Positions 26,001 to 35,618 of a stretch of 64,000 nt of DNA are shown here, piece by piece. The stretch is from Isoalcanivorax indicus (GTDB taxonomy: Bacteria > Pseudomonadota > Gammaproteobacteria > Pseudomonadales > Alcanivoracaceae). The translations under genes were made by a program, and so were the position numbers. The DNA is taken from assembly GCF_003259185.1 (NCBI RefSeq), contig NZ_QGMP01000001.1, forward strand, positions 2,294,001 through 2,358,000, read 5' to 3'. Each line of letters starts with the position of its first letter. Positions within the stretch are counted from its first letter, which is position 1. The notes under the pieces are model-generated. The model was not told the origin of the DNA and did not search any database. It worked only from the letters and a program-made list of their open reading frames with translations.

Positions 26001-27824
26001 TTGTCCGCCCTGCCCGTGATCACCGCCTTCGGCGGCATCAATCCCGCCGGCCGCAGTGCCTGTCATCATGGTTTTCATCGACTGGTTCTTGACGCTCTGG
26101 ACAGCACCACCCGACAGCGCACCCTGGCGGCCCTGGGCGCGCTCATGCCGTCGGGCGCCGGACACAGCGAACCGTTGCTGCAAGGCACCCTGGTGCGGCA
26201 GATGGAAACCAACCTGTTCGACCCGAACGCACAACCGATCCAGGTGAACGCAGAAACCGGCAGCGATATCACCGTGATCGTCCGCAACATGGATCTGCCC
26301 GAACCGATCCCGGCGCACTGGCGGGTCACGCCAGCGGGCGACAAGCGCAGCCAGGTGACACTGCCTGCCGGTGCCTCACTGCTGCTGGGCGCCAGCCAGC
26401 GCGGCCGGGTGCAGGCCGCCGGGCAGTTGCCCAGCGGCTTTGATCCGGCGGCCTGTTACCCGTCCCGGCACCATCCACGCGCCTTGCAGATGGCGGTCTT
26501 CGGCGCTTCCGACATGCTCGGCATGCTGGGGATCGACTGGTGCCGTATCCAGCAACGGCTGCCGCCGGAGGCCATCGCCGTGTATGCCTCCAGCGCCATG
26601 GCGCAACTGGACGACAACGGTTTCGGCGGCGTGCTGCGCAACCCCTCGCTGGGTCGGCGTATCACCTCCAAACAGCTGCCACTGGGCTTTGGCGGCATGA
26701 GCGCGGACTTCATCAACGCCTACATTCTGGGGACGGCGGGCGCCACCGGCGGCATGCTGGGCGCCTGCGCCACCTTCCTGTACAACCTGGACCGGGCCGT
26801 ACAGGACATCCGCAGTGGTCGCCGCAGACTGGTGGTGGTGGGCACCAGCGAAGCGCCGCTGGTGCCGGAAGTGATCGAGGGCTACCGCGCCATGGGCGCA
26901 CTCGGAGAGGACGAGGCGCTGGCGCGTCTTGATGGCACCGACACGCCGGACTACCGTCGCGCCTGCCGCCCGTTCACCTTCAATGCCGGTTTCACCATCG
27001 CTGAATCGGCCCAGTTTGCGATACTGATGGACGACGCCCTGGCGCTGGAGCTCGGCGCGGATATCCTGGGCGCCGTGCCCGACGTGTTCATCCACGCCGA
27101 TGGCCCGAAGAAATCCATTTCCGCGCCGGGCGCTGGCAACTACCTGACCTTCGGCCGGGCCACCGCCCTGGCCCGGCACCTGCTGGGCGACGAGGGCCTG
27201 CGTCAACACACCTTTGTGCACGCCCACGGCACCGGCACGCCGCAGAACCGCACCACCGAATCCCATGTGCTGGACAAGGTCGCGGCGGCCTTCGGCATCC
27301 AGCACTGGCCCGTGGCCGCCATCAAGTGCTATCTGGGCCACAGCCTGGGCAGCGCGGGCGGTGACCAGATGGCAGCGGCCCTGGGCACCTTCGCCAGCGG
27401 CATCCTGCCGGGCATCGCCACCCTTGAGCAGGTGGCGCCGGACGTGCACGGCGCTCGCCTGCGCCTGCAATCCGCGCACAGCAGGCTGGAGGCGCCGCAG
27501 GCCAGCCTGATCAATGCCAAAGGGTTCGGCGGCAACAACGCCACAGCACTGGTGCTGTCGCCGCAGAAAGCGCTGGCCATGCTGCAACGCAAGCACGGGC
27601 AGCAGGCCATGCAGGCCTGGCAGGATCGTGTCGAGACCACGCGGGCGCAGGTCAGTGACTGGGATGAACAGGCCTGCGCCGGCAAGACCGCGCCGGTGTA
27701 TCGCTTTGGAGAGGGCGTGGTCGAAGGCGATGACGTCGCGCTGAGCCAGGACGCCATTCACTTGCCCGGCTGGGCAGAAGCCGTGAGCCTGGGCGCCCAC
27801 GGCGACTTCGACAGCTACCTGTAA
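26001..27824 (+). CDS. fabY: Beta-ketoacyl-ACP synthase, FabY type
   Basis: 607 residues, much longer than FabB/FabF (about 410) but close to the pseudomonad FabY, which replaces FabH in starting fatty acid synthesis from acetyl-CoA and malonyl-ACP. Cys-His-His catalytic set: C256 (GGMLGACATFLYNL), H409 (VHAHGTGTPQNR), H447 (KCYLGHSLGSAGG). The glycine-rich closing motif is NAKGFGGNNA. The start codon appears to be TTG 26001, with GGAG 8 nt upstream. Residues 1-160 are the family-specific N-terminal extension. Priming activity is inferred from the family. Confidence 0.85.
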   Translation: MSALPVITAFGGINPAGRSACHHGFHRLVLDALDSTTRQRTLAALGALMPSGAGHSEPLLQGTLVRQMETNLFDPNAQPIQVNAETGSDITVIVRNMDLPEPIPAHWRVTPAGDKRSQVTLPAGASLLLGASQRGRVQAAGQLPSGFDPAACYPSRHHPRALQMAVFGASDMLGMLGIDWCRIQQRLPPEAIAVYASSAMAQLDDNGFGGVLRNPSLGRRITSKQLPLGFGGMSADFINAYILGTAGATGGMLGACATFLYNLDRAVQDIRSGRRRLVVVGTSEAPLVPEVIEGYRAMGALGEDEALARLDGTDTPDYRRACRPFTFNAGFTIAESAQFAILMDDALALELGADILGAVPDVFIHADGPKKSISAPGAGNYLTFGRATALARHLLGDEGLRQHTFVHAHGTGTPQNRTTESHVLDKVAAAFGIQHWPVAAIKCYLGHSLGSAGGDQMAAALGTFASGILPGIATLEQVAPDVHGARLRLQSAHSRLEAPQASLINAKGFGGNNATALVLSPQKALAMLQRKHGQQAMQAWQDRVETTRAQVSDWDEQACAGKTAPVYRFGEGVVEGDDVALSQDAIHLPGWAEAVSLGAHGDFDSYL

Positions 27825-27850
27825 CCCTTACCTGTCACCTTGGCTGCGCA

Positions 27851-29905
27851 TCAGCCGCGGGGGATGAGGGGGGCGCCGATAGCGTCTGCCGGCAGGGCCT
27901 CACGGCCCTCTGCGGTCAGCAGCGGCAGGCGCACCTCGCCTTGCACGTCCACCAGAATCGAAAGCAGTTCGCGCGAGAACGTGGCTACAAATGTGGGATG
28001 CACGCCGTACAGCATCAGGTACAACTGGTCCCCCGGTGTCAGACGTTCCGCAATGCCTTCCAGCATGACCTCATGGGTGCCGAAGCCGCGCAAGGGAAAG
28101 ACCTGCTCATCGATCAGGTCCGGCAGGGGTAACGGCAGGGGCACACCGGGAATCGCCTCGGCACGGATCACCCCGATACCGGCGAAGAGGATGATGTCCT
28201 CCCCTTTCAGGGCAATAACCGGCGCGGTGTCGTTGCACAGCAGAGGATCAATCAACGGCCCCAGCAGACCACGGATCACGTCGTTGCACAGCAACGGGTC
28301 CAGCACCACTTCCTGCAACGGATCCAGTTGTGCCAGCGGGTCCGTCAACGTCACGCTCAGTGTCGGAATCCCGGCGATCACGGCGTCCTCGGTCACGGAT
28401 CCCAGGCCCACCAGCGTCGGCAGCACACCCAGCGCCCCCGAGCGCGCCACCACCGGCAGGCCGCCGGGGCCACTGATGTCGAACGCCTGCCCACCCACAG
28501 TCACTTCAGGCACATTCACCGAATCGCCATAGGTCAGGGTCATGCACACGTCCTGCCCCATGGTGATCACGTCATCGGCGTTACCGATGCCGCGCAGTTT
28601 TTCATCAAACCAGGCGACCGTGGCCGCCGCCGCATCCACCCCGCCACATTCGGCAAAGATATCCAGACCGCCGTCCGCCAACGTCGGCAGCGCCGGAATC
28701 AAGGTCGGCACGCCACGCACCAGCTCCACCACAAAGCCCACGTTCGGTGAAAAGAAATGGTGCCCGAACGGATAGGTAAGCAGACGAACATCGCCCCCGG
28801 CGCCGCGCAGACACTCATAGTTCCAGTAGGCTTCGTTGAAGGTGAACAGCGAATCCCGGAAGCCCTGGAACATGAGCACATCCACCGGGTACAGCTCACC
28901 CGGGGGCTGATTGACGATATAGCTGCCACCACCGGTCAGCGGCGCCAGCAACTGCAACAGCGGATCAAGGGAAAAATCACTGGTGTTGCCCGCCTGTTGC
29001 AACATCAGGTTGCGCGGGTTGCCGCAGCCATAACTCAGCCCGCTGTAGGCCAGAAAATCCTGCGACACCGGCGGCATCACATTGGTCACAGCAGCTTCCA
29101 CCAGGGTCGCGCGCAGCAGCGGGTCCATCGCCAGGCCGGTACCGGCATCCCCGGCACCGGACAGGAACAGACCCCAGTAGGACTTCACGGCATCGCCGGG
29201 GCTCAGGCTGTAACTCAGATCATGCCAGGTGATGTGCGGCACCATGGCATCCAGACGCTGGTCCGGGTCCATGCCATAGAGCATGTACTGGAAACCGCCG
29301 CCGTAGCTGGCGCCGACCGCGCCCAGCAGCAGATTGTCGAAACCGGTGTGGTTCGGCGCATAGGCCAGGTAATCCAGATGCGCTTCGGCCCAGTCAACGA
29401 TCTGCACCAGATCCTGGCCCTCGAAGTCCGGCGTCATGACACGCACGGTGCCCCCGCTGTCACCGTGGCCACGCTGGTCGATACTGATGACCGCATAACC
29501 CGCCTCGACCAGTTGCGCCACGGGTCCGGCAAACGCGGTGCCCGCCTCGGTCTGGCGCCCCCCGGCAAAACCGTGCCCTTCAAGAATCAGCGGATGCCCG
29601 TTGACGCAATCCAGCGTGCGCGGTTCAAACACCTGAAAGGTGATGGCCGCACCATCGACCCGCGACGGCATGGTGACGCGGTAACTGCGGCCGCCATCGA
29701 GGGCTTCGCCCGCGGCACAACTGGCCGCTTCGGCGTCCGCCTGGCTCTGCGGCAAGGGCCGCTGTTCACGATCGGGGTCAGGATTGGCTGGCCCGACACC
29801 GGGCGGGTTGCCGCCAGGGCTGCTCAGCGAACCGGATTGGCCACCGCCACAGGCGGCCAGGGCCGATACCAGCAGGGCGGGCAACAGGAAACGGGAAACA
29901 TGCAT
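27851..29905 (-). CDS. Large lipoprotein with alpha/beta-hydrolase domain
   Basis: 684 residues. Lipoprotein signal with lipobox LAAC (Cys19), then a Gly/Ser/Pro-rich linker to about 50. An alpha/beta-hydrolase domain follows: oxyanion segment LILEGHGFAGG, strand AVISIDQRGHGDSGG and nucleophile S200 in AVGASYGGGFQ, a pattern near S15 X-Pro peptidases and dienelactone-type hydrolases. A late histidine is in YPFGHHFFSPN. The last 200 residues are a beta-rich domain with leucine/proline repeats (LDPLLCND twice). Probably a cell-surface esterase or peptidase; substrate unknown. Confidence 0.75.
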   Translation of the reverse strand: MHVSRFLLPALLVSALAACGGGQSGSLSSPGGNPPGVGPANPDPDREQRPLPQSQADAEAASCAAGEALDGGRSYRVTMPSRVDGAAITFQVFEPRTLDCVNGHPLILEGHGFAGGRQTEAGTAFAGPVAQLVEAGYAVISIDQRGHGDSGGTVRVMTPDFEGQDLVQIVDWAEAHLDYLAYAPNHTGFDNLLLGAVGASYGGGFQYMLYGMDPDQRLDAMVPHITWHDLSYSLSPGDAVKSYWGLFLSGAGDAGTGLAMDPLLRATLVEAAVTNVMPPVSQDFLAYSGLSYGCGNPRNLMLQQAGNTSDFSLDPLLQLLAPLTGGGSYIVNQPPGELYPVDVLMFQGFRDSLFTFNEAYWNYECLRGAGGDVRLLTYPFGHHFFSPNVGFVVELVRGVPTLIPALPTLADGGLDIFAECGGVDAAAATVAWFDEKLRGIGNADDVITMGQDVCMTLTYGDSVNVPEVTVGGQAFDISGPGGLPVVARSGALGVLPTLVGLGSVTEDAVIAGIPTLSVTLTDPLAQLDPLQEVVLDPLLCNDVIRGLLGPLIDPLLCNDTAPVIALKGEDIILFAGIGVIRAEAIPGVPLPLPLPDLIDEQVFPLRGFGTHEVMLEGIAERLTPGDQLYLMLYGVHPTFVATFSRELLSILVDVQGEVRLPLLTAEGREALPADAIGAPLIPRG

Positions 29906-30029
29906 GGCGCGACACCTGAATTATTATGCTTGTGCACTATCAGGCCACAGGCGCCGGGTTCGGGCTGTCGGGGAAATGTCAGGAATATGTCACGGCTGTT
30001 AAAGACGGGCGGTCAGAATGTAACCCGCC

Positions 30030-30323
30030 TCAGGCGCGGGCCGCCACCTGCCGCCGCGCCCACCACCAGCGCGCGGGCAGCACCGCACACACCAGCGTGA
30101 CCAGCACCAGGCTGCCGCCCAGCGCCAGGCCATGGCCGCTGTCGATCAGCGCGGTGTGCGGCACCCGCAGCACCAACAGCAGCACCCAGGCGGCCCACAC
30201 CAGCGCCGGCAGTACCAGAGCATCAAGGTGCGCGGGCACGGCTCCCCTCAGGCGCAGGGTAGCGCGCAACGCCTGCAGACTGGCCCCGCTGAGCAGCAGG
30301 CTGCCGAAGAGAATCGCCATCAT
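30030..30323 (-). CDS. Small multi-pass membrane protein
   Basis: 97 residues starting at ATG 30323, preceded by AAAGGG. Three hydrophobic segments are visible: the N-terminal helix, ALVLPALVWAAWVLLLVLRV and LALGGSLVLVTLVCAVLPA, with an Arg-rich C-terminus. No family recognised. It is divergent from the phospholipase-D-like gene, whose start is about 87 bp away. Confidence 0.55.
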   Translation of the reverse strand: MMAILFGSLLLSGASLQALRATLRLRGAVPAHLDALVLPALVWAAWVLLLVLRVPHTALIDSGHGLALGGSLVLVTLVCAVLPARWWWARRQVAARA

Positions 30324-30409
30324 CGATTTTCGCCCTTTTTTTAGGAACAATGAGCATATCATGTGACGGGTGGAGAACACCCGGAGGAGAACACCTGAAG
30401 GAGAGCGCC

Positions 30410-31843
30410 TTGAAATACCTTGTGTTCGGCGGGCTGCTGCTCCTGCTGCTGGTGGGCATCACCGGTCTGGTCCATCAGCGCAAACCACCGCCGGAGGGGG
30501 TCGGCATCGCCTGGCCGGAACGGCCGCTCGGCGACGCCGTGCTCTTGCATGATCTGACCTGGCACGATGACACCGGCACACGTCACCTGCAGCAACAGAT
30601 CTTCGACGACATCCTGCGTCTGATCAGCCAGGCCGAACAGCTGATCCTGCTGGACATGTTCCTGTTCAATGCGTTTCAGGGCGAACCGCCGGAAACCCAT
30701 CGCGCCCTGTCCGCTGAGCTGACGGCGGCCCTGCTGGCACGCCGTCGGGCGTCGCCGGACCTGCCGATCATCGTGATCACCGACCCGGTGAATACCCTGT
30801 ACGGTGGCCTGCACGCGACACACCTGGACAAGATGGAGTACGCCGGTATCCAGATACTGGAAACCGAACTGCGGCCACTGCGCGACAGCAATCCGAGCTG
30901 GTCCGGGCTGTGGCGCCTCTGTTGCCAGTGGTTCGGCAACCGCCCTGACGGTGGCTGGCTGCCCAACCCCATGGGCGACGGCCGCGTCACCCTGCGCAGC
31001 TATCTGGCCCTGCCCAACTTCAAGGCCAATCACCGCAAGACACTGGTGGTGGACGACGGGGACAGCTGGCAGGCCATCATTACCTCCGCCAATCCCCATG
31101 ATGGCAGCAGCGCGCACAGCAATGCGGGCGTGCATTTCCGTGGCGCTGCAGCACTGGACCTGCTGGCATCGGAAGCCGCCGTGCTGGCCCTGTCCGGCGT
31201 CAGCCCGATCACCACACTGCCGACACCGCCGCCTGCATCCGTGCTCGAACCCGGCACCCCGTCCCTGCAGATTCTTACCGAGGGCGCGATCCGTGATGCC
31301 CTGCTCGATACCGTCAACCATGCCGCTGAGGGTGATCAGCTGGATATCGGCGTGTTCTATTTTTCCCACCGCCCGTTGCACCGCGCCGTGCAGCGGGCGC
31401 ATGCGCGCGGGGTCCAGGTACGCGTACTGCTGGACCCGAACAAGGATGCCTTCGGCCGGGAAAAGAACGGCATACCCAACCGCCAGGTGGCCGCCCGCCT
31501 GCACGCCGCCGGGGTGCCGGTGCGCTGGTGCGATACACGCGGTGAGCAATGCCATACCAAGCAACTGCACTGGCGCGGCACCCAGGGCAATGCCATCCTG
31601 ATTCTGGGCTCCGCGAACTTCACCCGTCGCAATCTCGACAACTACAACCTGGAAACCAGCGTGCGTATCCGGGCAACACCGGAGCACGCCCTGATGCAGG
31701 ACGCTCAGGCCGTCTTCGAGGCACGCTGGGACAATACAGGCGGGCGCCATTTCAGCCTGCCCTATGCGGCCCATGCGGACCACACGCGCTGGCGCCAATG
31801 GCTCTATACGTTCATGGAAATGACCGGCTGGAGCAGCTTCTGA
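30410..31843 (+). CDS. Phospholipase D/cardiolipin-synthase-like protein
   Basis: 477 residues. An N-terminal membrane anchor (about 3-20) precedes two phospholipase D half-sites. Site 1 is NHRKTLVVDDG followed by SANPHD. Site 2 is CHTKQLHW followed by GSANFTRRNLDN. Both carry the HxK core and the asparagine of the HKD motif, so phosphatidyl transfer or phosphodiester cleavage is likely. The start is TTG 30410 with AAGGAG 7 nt upstream. It lacks the usual two-helix cardiolipin synthase N-terminus, so the exact lipid reaction is open. Confidence 0.82.
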   Translation: MKYLVFGGLLLLLLVGITGLVHQRKPPPEGVGIAWPERPLGDAVLLHDLTWHDDTGTRHLQQQIFDDILRLISQAEQLILLDMFLFNAFQGEPPETHRALSAELTAALLARRRASPDLPIIVITDPVNTLYGGLHATHLDKMEYAGIQILETELRPLRDSNPSWSGLWRLCCQWFGNRPDGGWLPNPMGDGRVTLRSYLALPNFKANHRKTLVVDDGDSWQAIITSANPHDGSSAHSNAGVHFRGAAALDLLASEAAVLALSGVSPITTLPTPPPASVLEPGTPSLQILTEGAIRDALLDTVNHAAEGDQLDIGVFYFSHRPLHRAVQRAHARGVQVRVLLDPNKDAFGREKNGIPNRQVAARLHAAGVPVRWCDTRGEQCHTKQLHWRGTQGNAILILGSANFTRRNLDNYNLETSVRIRATPEHALMQDAQAVFEARWDNTGGRHFSLPYAAHADHTRWRQWLYTFMEMTGWSSF

Positions 31844-31852
31844 ACCGCGATA

Positions 31853-32338
31853 TCAGGGCAGGCGACGCTGCATGATGACCTCTGAGACCGGTTGCCCGGC
31901 GGCACCGACAAACTGAGTGGATGGGCGCTCATCACAGACGCTGAAGCCCATCCTCTCGAATACCGCGACGTTCCCGGTTTCGCGAATGGTGCACAACTCC
32001 ATGTGCGACAGGGGGTAATGCTGGCCGATGTCGGCGACATGCTCGATCAGGGCGCGTGCCACCCCCTGGCCACGGAAACGGTTCGCGACGCCCAGCCCCT
32101 GCAGGTACAGGGTTTCATGCGCCAGCGTGTATTCAAGTGTGCCAGCCAGTTCACCGCCCATCCAGGCGACCAGCACATCGAAGCGCGGCATGATACGGCG
32201 ATGGGCCGCACCGCCGGTTACCGGCAGATAGATACGCCGAAGTGCACTGGTGACCTCATCACGCAACGCGCCGAGCGCGCCCCGGTCGGCGGTGCGGGCC
32301 AGACGTACCTGAATCATCTTGTCCGGTGACACTGCCAT
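31853..32338 (-). CDS. GNAT-family N-acetyltransferase
   Basis: 161 residues from ATG 32338. The acetyl-CoA-binding motif is VANRFRGQGVARALIEHV, after strand LYLQGLGV. The closing VAVFERMGF is also typical. The acceptor substrate is unknown. It converges on the phospholipase-D-like gene with a 9-bp gap. Confidence 0.8.
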   Translation of the reverse strand: MAVSPDKMIQVRLARTADRGALGALRDEVTSALRRIYLPVTGGAAHRRIMPRFDVLVAWMGGELAGTLEYTLAHETLYLQGLGVANRFRGQGVARALIEHVADIGQHYPLSHMELCTIRETGNVAVFERMGFSVCDERPSTQFVGAAGQPVSEVIMQRRLP

Positions 32339-32424
32339 CGCCTGATACTCCCTGCCATGAACCTGTGAGGTTCGACCGGCGGGGCGCACAGGGTTTCCCG
32401 TGAAGGCGCGACTGATACAGCCTT

Positions 32425-33111
32425 TTACGATCGCGCCAGAAAATCCGTATCCATGACATAGCGGCCCGGCTTCTGCGGGTCCATCCACACGGTGATGCTG
32501 TGCTGCCGGATATGCTCGGAGGGATCGAACCAGAGGTTACGACTGAAGAAGACCTGCACCTCACCAGTGGCCGGATTCTGCCACTGGGTCACGATACGCT
32601 GCGGGTGACGTCCGTTTACGGTCAACCGGGTGTTCGCCTCCACCCCCTGAAACCGGGTTTCGATACGCCGACCCGTCTGTCGCAGTTGTGCCGCGCGGCG
32701 CCGTGCCCACAGCGGGGCCAGTGCCGCCACGCCCCCCACCGACGTGAACATCACGCCCACCAGAGCGCAGATCAGCACACCGCCCCACAGCGAAAACAGG
32801 CCCTTGATACGTGCGTTGTCCGGCTGCTCCGGGGCATACAGCACCGTCACCGTTTCGCCACGCTTATAGGCCGGCGGGTTGCTGCTGACCTGGCTGGAAA
32901 AGCGATAGGTCTGACCGTCTCCGGCGCGGAAACTGACCACCGGCCGCCAGGTCGTACCACCGTCGCTGGAGCGCGATGCGTCCAGCGCCACCACCTGCCC
33001 GGTGGCGGTGTGACTTTCGGCCACGAAACGCTGGGTGTTCAGCCCCAGCCCGACGGCTACCGCCAGTAACACGACACCCACTGCCGTGAAAGCAATCGTT
33101 ATGATTTTCAT
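32425..33111 (-). CDS. DUF3592 membrane protein
   Basis: 228 residues from ATG 33111. Transmembrane helix at 3-24, then a beta-rich DUF3592 domain (ATGQVVALDASRS, TWRPVVSFRAGDGQTYRF, GETVTVLYAPEQPDNARI), a second helix at about 108-130, and a C-terminal domain resembling a second DUF3592 half. Family members are membrane proteins of unknown function. Confidence 0.75.
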   Translation of the reverse strand: MKIITIAFTAVGVVLLAVAVGLGLNTQRFVAESHTATGQVVALDASRSSDGGTTWRPVVSFRAGDGQTYRFSSQVSSNPPAYKRGETVTVLYAPEQPDNARIKGLFSLWGGVLICALVGVMFTSVGGVAALAPLWARRRAAQLRQTGRRIETRFQGVEANTRLTVNGRHPQRIVTQWQNPATGEVQVFFSRNLWFDPSEHIRQHSITVWMDPQKPGRYVMDTDFLARS

Positions 33112-33198
33112 CCCTTTTCCCCCGGATTTTCCCACTGCGCGGATTCTACCCCGCAAGACAGGTCATGGGGGTCCGTATCCCTGGAAGTGCAACCGGCA

Positions 33199-34053
33199 TC
33201 ACAGAGCAGCGAGCGTATCCTCGAGCCAGGAGAGGGCGGCCGCCGTGGCATCGCCGCGCCAGAGAAAGCCGGTGATGTGTCCGCGCCATGCCTGCTCATA
33301 CAGCACGACATCCCCCCCGGCCGCCTCGAGTGCGACCTGAAAATCCGTAGCGTGATCCAGCGACACGGTGCGGTCCTGGCGTGCATGAAACAGAAAGAAT
33401 GGGGGCGCATCACGATGCACGTGGGTGACCGGGGAGGCGGCCGCAAATACCTCGGGTACCTCATCCCGGGTGCCACCAAGAAAAGCCGGCACAAGACGCC
33501 CCCCGGAATACTTGCGCAGATCCATTGGCGCGCCACCGGCCACCACCGCCTGAATGCGGGTGTCCTCGCCACCGTAGGGCTGATCCAGCACGCCCCCCTG
33601 CCCGGCCACCAGCCCGAGCAGGCTGGCCAGATGGCCGCCGGAGGAATACCCCAGCACAGCAACACGATCAGCATCCACATCAAGGTCTGTGGCGTGCTGG
33701 CGCAACCAGCGCACGGCAATCTGCAGGTCATGCAGCTGCGCCGGAAACACATGTTCGGGGGCAAACCGGTAATCGATATTCATGGCAACATAACCGGCTT
33801 GTGCCAGCTCTCGGGCGATACCGTCCATGTCGTCACGGCTGCGCCGGGCCCAGCCGCCGCCATGCACCACGATCACCGCGGCATGCGGCCCGCGCCCCTC
33901 GGGAAGGTGAATGTCCGCATACAGTGTCTGCTCCCAGTCCGGCGGCGAAAACGCCTGCTCGGTGAGCACCGAGGGCAACGCAGCGCCGCCACCGGACACG
34001 CATCCCGCCAGAATGATGACCGCACTCACCAGGGCACTGAAACGGCGCATCAT
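33199..34053 (-). CDS. Lipoprotein esterase/lipase (alpha/beta hydrolase)
   Basis: 284 residues. Lipobox LAGC predicts lipidation. The oxyanion motif HGGGWARRS, segment MNIDYRFAPEHVFP and nucleophile in VLGYSSGGHLASLL are those of the BD-FAE/HSL-like carboxylesterases; the acid and base lie in HARQDRTVSLDHA and RGHITGFLW. ATG 34053 shares one base with the stop of the upstream SRPBCC-SDR gene (TGATG), so translation is coupled. Confidence 0.83.
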   Translation of the reverse strand: MMRRFSALVSAVIILAGCVSGGGAALPSVLTEQAFSPPDWEQTLYADIHLPEGRGPHAAVIVVHGGGWARRSRDDMDGIARELAQAGYVAMNIDYRFAPEHVFPAQLHDLQIAVRWLRQHATDLDVDADRVAVLGYSSGGHLASLLGLVAGQGGVLDQPYGGEDTRIQAVVAGGAPMDLRKYSGGRLVPAFLGGTRDEVPEVFAAASPVTHVHRDAPPFFLFHARQDRTVSLDHATDFQVALEAAGGDVVLYEQAWRGHITGFLWRGDATAAALSWLEDTLAAL

Positions 34054-35498
34054 CAACGCTCCTGTGCCAGCGTGCCGACAGGCCGGTCCAGACGCTGCAA
34101 CAAGGCATCAGACGGCACCAGCGAGGCGAGAAACGCCAGCAACTGACCGCGCTGGGCCGGGGTAACGTCAGTCCCCGGCAGTAAGGCCGTCGGCCGCGGC
34201 AGTCGATCAAACCAGAACTGCCCGCTGCCCTGGGCGGCCACCGGCGCACTGGCCAGCCAGACGATGGTATCGGCACCCATGCGCGCATCGCGCAACCAGC
34301 GCTGCAACCGGGCATTGAAGGCCGGCAGGGATTTCGCCACCCCCGGCGTGGCCGCCCAGCCAGGGTGCATGCTGTGGAAGGTCACCCCCGGCACCCGCGC
34401 CGCAGCGATTGCCGTCAGGTCCACCAGCGCCCGCTTGGCCCGGGCATACGCCTTGCTGCCATCGTACGGCTCGTCGAGATACTGCATGTCTTGCGGGTGC
34501 AGAGCCTGGGCATACAAGCCACCACTGGCGACATTGATCACCCGCCCGCCAGCGGCCTCCAGTTGCGGCAACAGCAGTGACATCAGACGCCATGGCGCCA
34601 GCAGATTGATGGCCAGCGCCCGCTCCTGCCCTTCGCGGGTCAACCCGTGCTCGGCAAACAGGGCGCCCGCATTGTTGATCAGGCCATCCAGTTGCGGCGC
34701 CGCCGCCTGCAGGACCGGCGCAATGCGCTCGACCTCGGACAACAGCGACAACTCGGCCTCGAAGATCTCCAGCTGCGTCGTCGCACAACCGCTGAAATCC
34801 CGGATATGCGCCACCGCGTCTGCCAGCCGGGCCGTGTCGCGGCCCACCAGCAACAGCCTGGCACCCAGCCGCGCCAGCTCGCAGGCTGTCGCCAGCCCGA
34901 GCCCGGAGGTCGGCCCGGTAATGACAAACGTCTTGCCGTCGACGCGATGGCTGAGTCCCTTGTTGGTCATGCGCAGGTAGCCGCGCTCGGTAAACGACCA
35001 GGCTGCGGGCAGGAGGGTGCGATGTGCCAGCCGGTCACGCAGGCCGGGGCCGGGCAGTTGCGTTTCCGGTGTCAGGGCGCGGGCCAGCCCGGCAACCGCC
35101 TGGCGCCCGACCCGCCGCAGCCAGGGATGCAGCAACGGCTCGATACGCGCGACACGGCCTGTGAAGGTGAAATCGGCACGGTAGCGGATACGGGTCCGCC
35201 CGTGTCCGGCATCGTCCAGCGAGATCGTGTCCAGGGCGCGCAGCCCCTCGGCCTCGCCCTGCATCACGATTTCCCGGGGCGGCGAAAGCCGGGTGATCCG
35301 GTATTGCATCGGCAGCCGACGCCCGGCCGAATTCAGCAGCAGATCAAATTGCGTGCCCACCATGACCGGCCCCGGCGTCTGCTTGACCGCCCGGTAGACC
35401 CCGGGGTCCCACTGCTCCGCCGTGGAAAAATCCTGCAGGTAGCGGTAGCAGTCCTGCACAGTGCGCGGCACAGTCATCACTTCCTCAAGACGAATCAT
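34053..35498 (-). CDS. SRPBCC (START-like) domain fused to a short-chain dehydrogenase
   Basis: 481 residues with two domains. Residues 1-145 are a SRPBCC/polyketide-cyclase-type lipid-binding fold (MIRLEEVMTVPRTVQDCYRY, YRADFTFTGRVARIEPLL). Residues 185-480 are a short-chain dehydrogenase close to the human DHRS12 type: cofactor motif TGPTSGLGLA (194-203), NNAG (275-278), S325, Y351 and K355 (YARAK). A hydrophobic ligand may be presented by the first domain and oxidised or reduced by the second. It is coupled to a lipoprotein esterase downstream. ATG 35498 follows AGGAGG. Confidence 0.82.
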   Translation of the reverse strand: MIRLEEVMTVPRTVQDCYRYLQDFSTAEQWDPGVYRAVKQTPGPVMVGTQFDLLLNSAGRRLPMQYRITRLSPPREIVMQGEAEGLRALDTISLDDAGHGRTRIRYRADFTFTGRVARIEPLLHPWLRRVGRQAVAGLARALTPETQLPGPGLRDRLAHRTLLPAAWSFTERGYLRMTNKGLSHRVDGKTFVITGPTSGLGLATACELARLGARLLLVGRDTARLADAVAHIRDFSGCATTQLEIFEAELSLLSEVERIAPVLQAAAPQLDGLINNAGALFAEHGLTREGQERALAINLLAPWRLMSLLLPQLEAAGGRVINVASGGLYAQALHPQDMQYLDEPYDGSKAYARAKRALVDLTAIAAARVPGVTFHSMHPGWAATPGVAKSLPAFNARLQRWLRDARMGADTIVWLASAPVAAQGSGQFWFDRLPRPTALLPGTDVTPAQRGQLLAFLASLVPSDALLQRLDRPVGTLAQER

Positions 35499-35618
35499 GG
35501 CACCTCCTGTCCTTCACACGACCTCGCACTACACCATAGCACCCGTGAAGGCGCCGCAAGGTTGAAATGATCCGGACTGCCCCCAGACCTGCTGCACAGC
35601 GCTATCAAGGAGCCCCTG

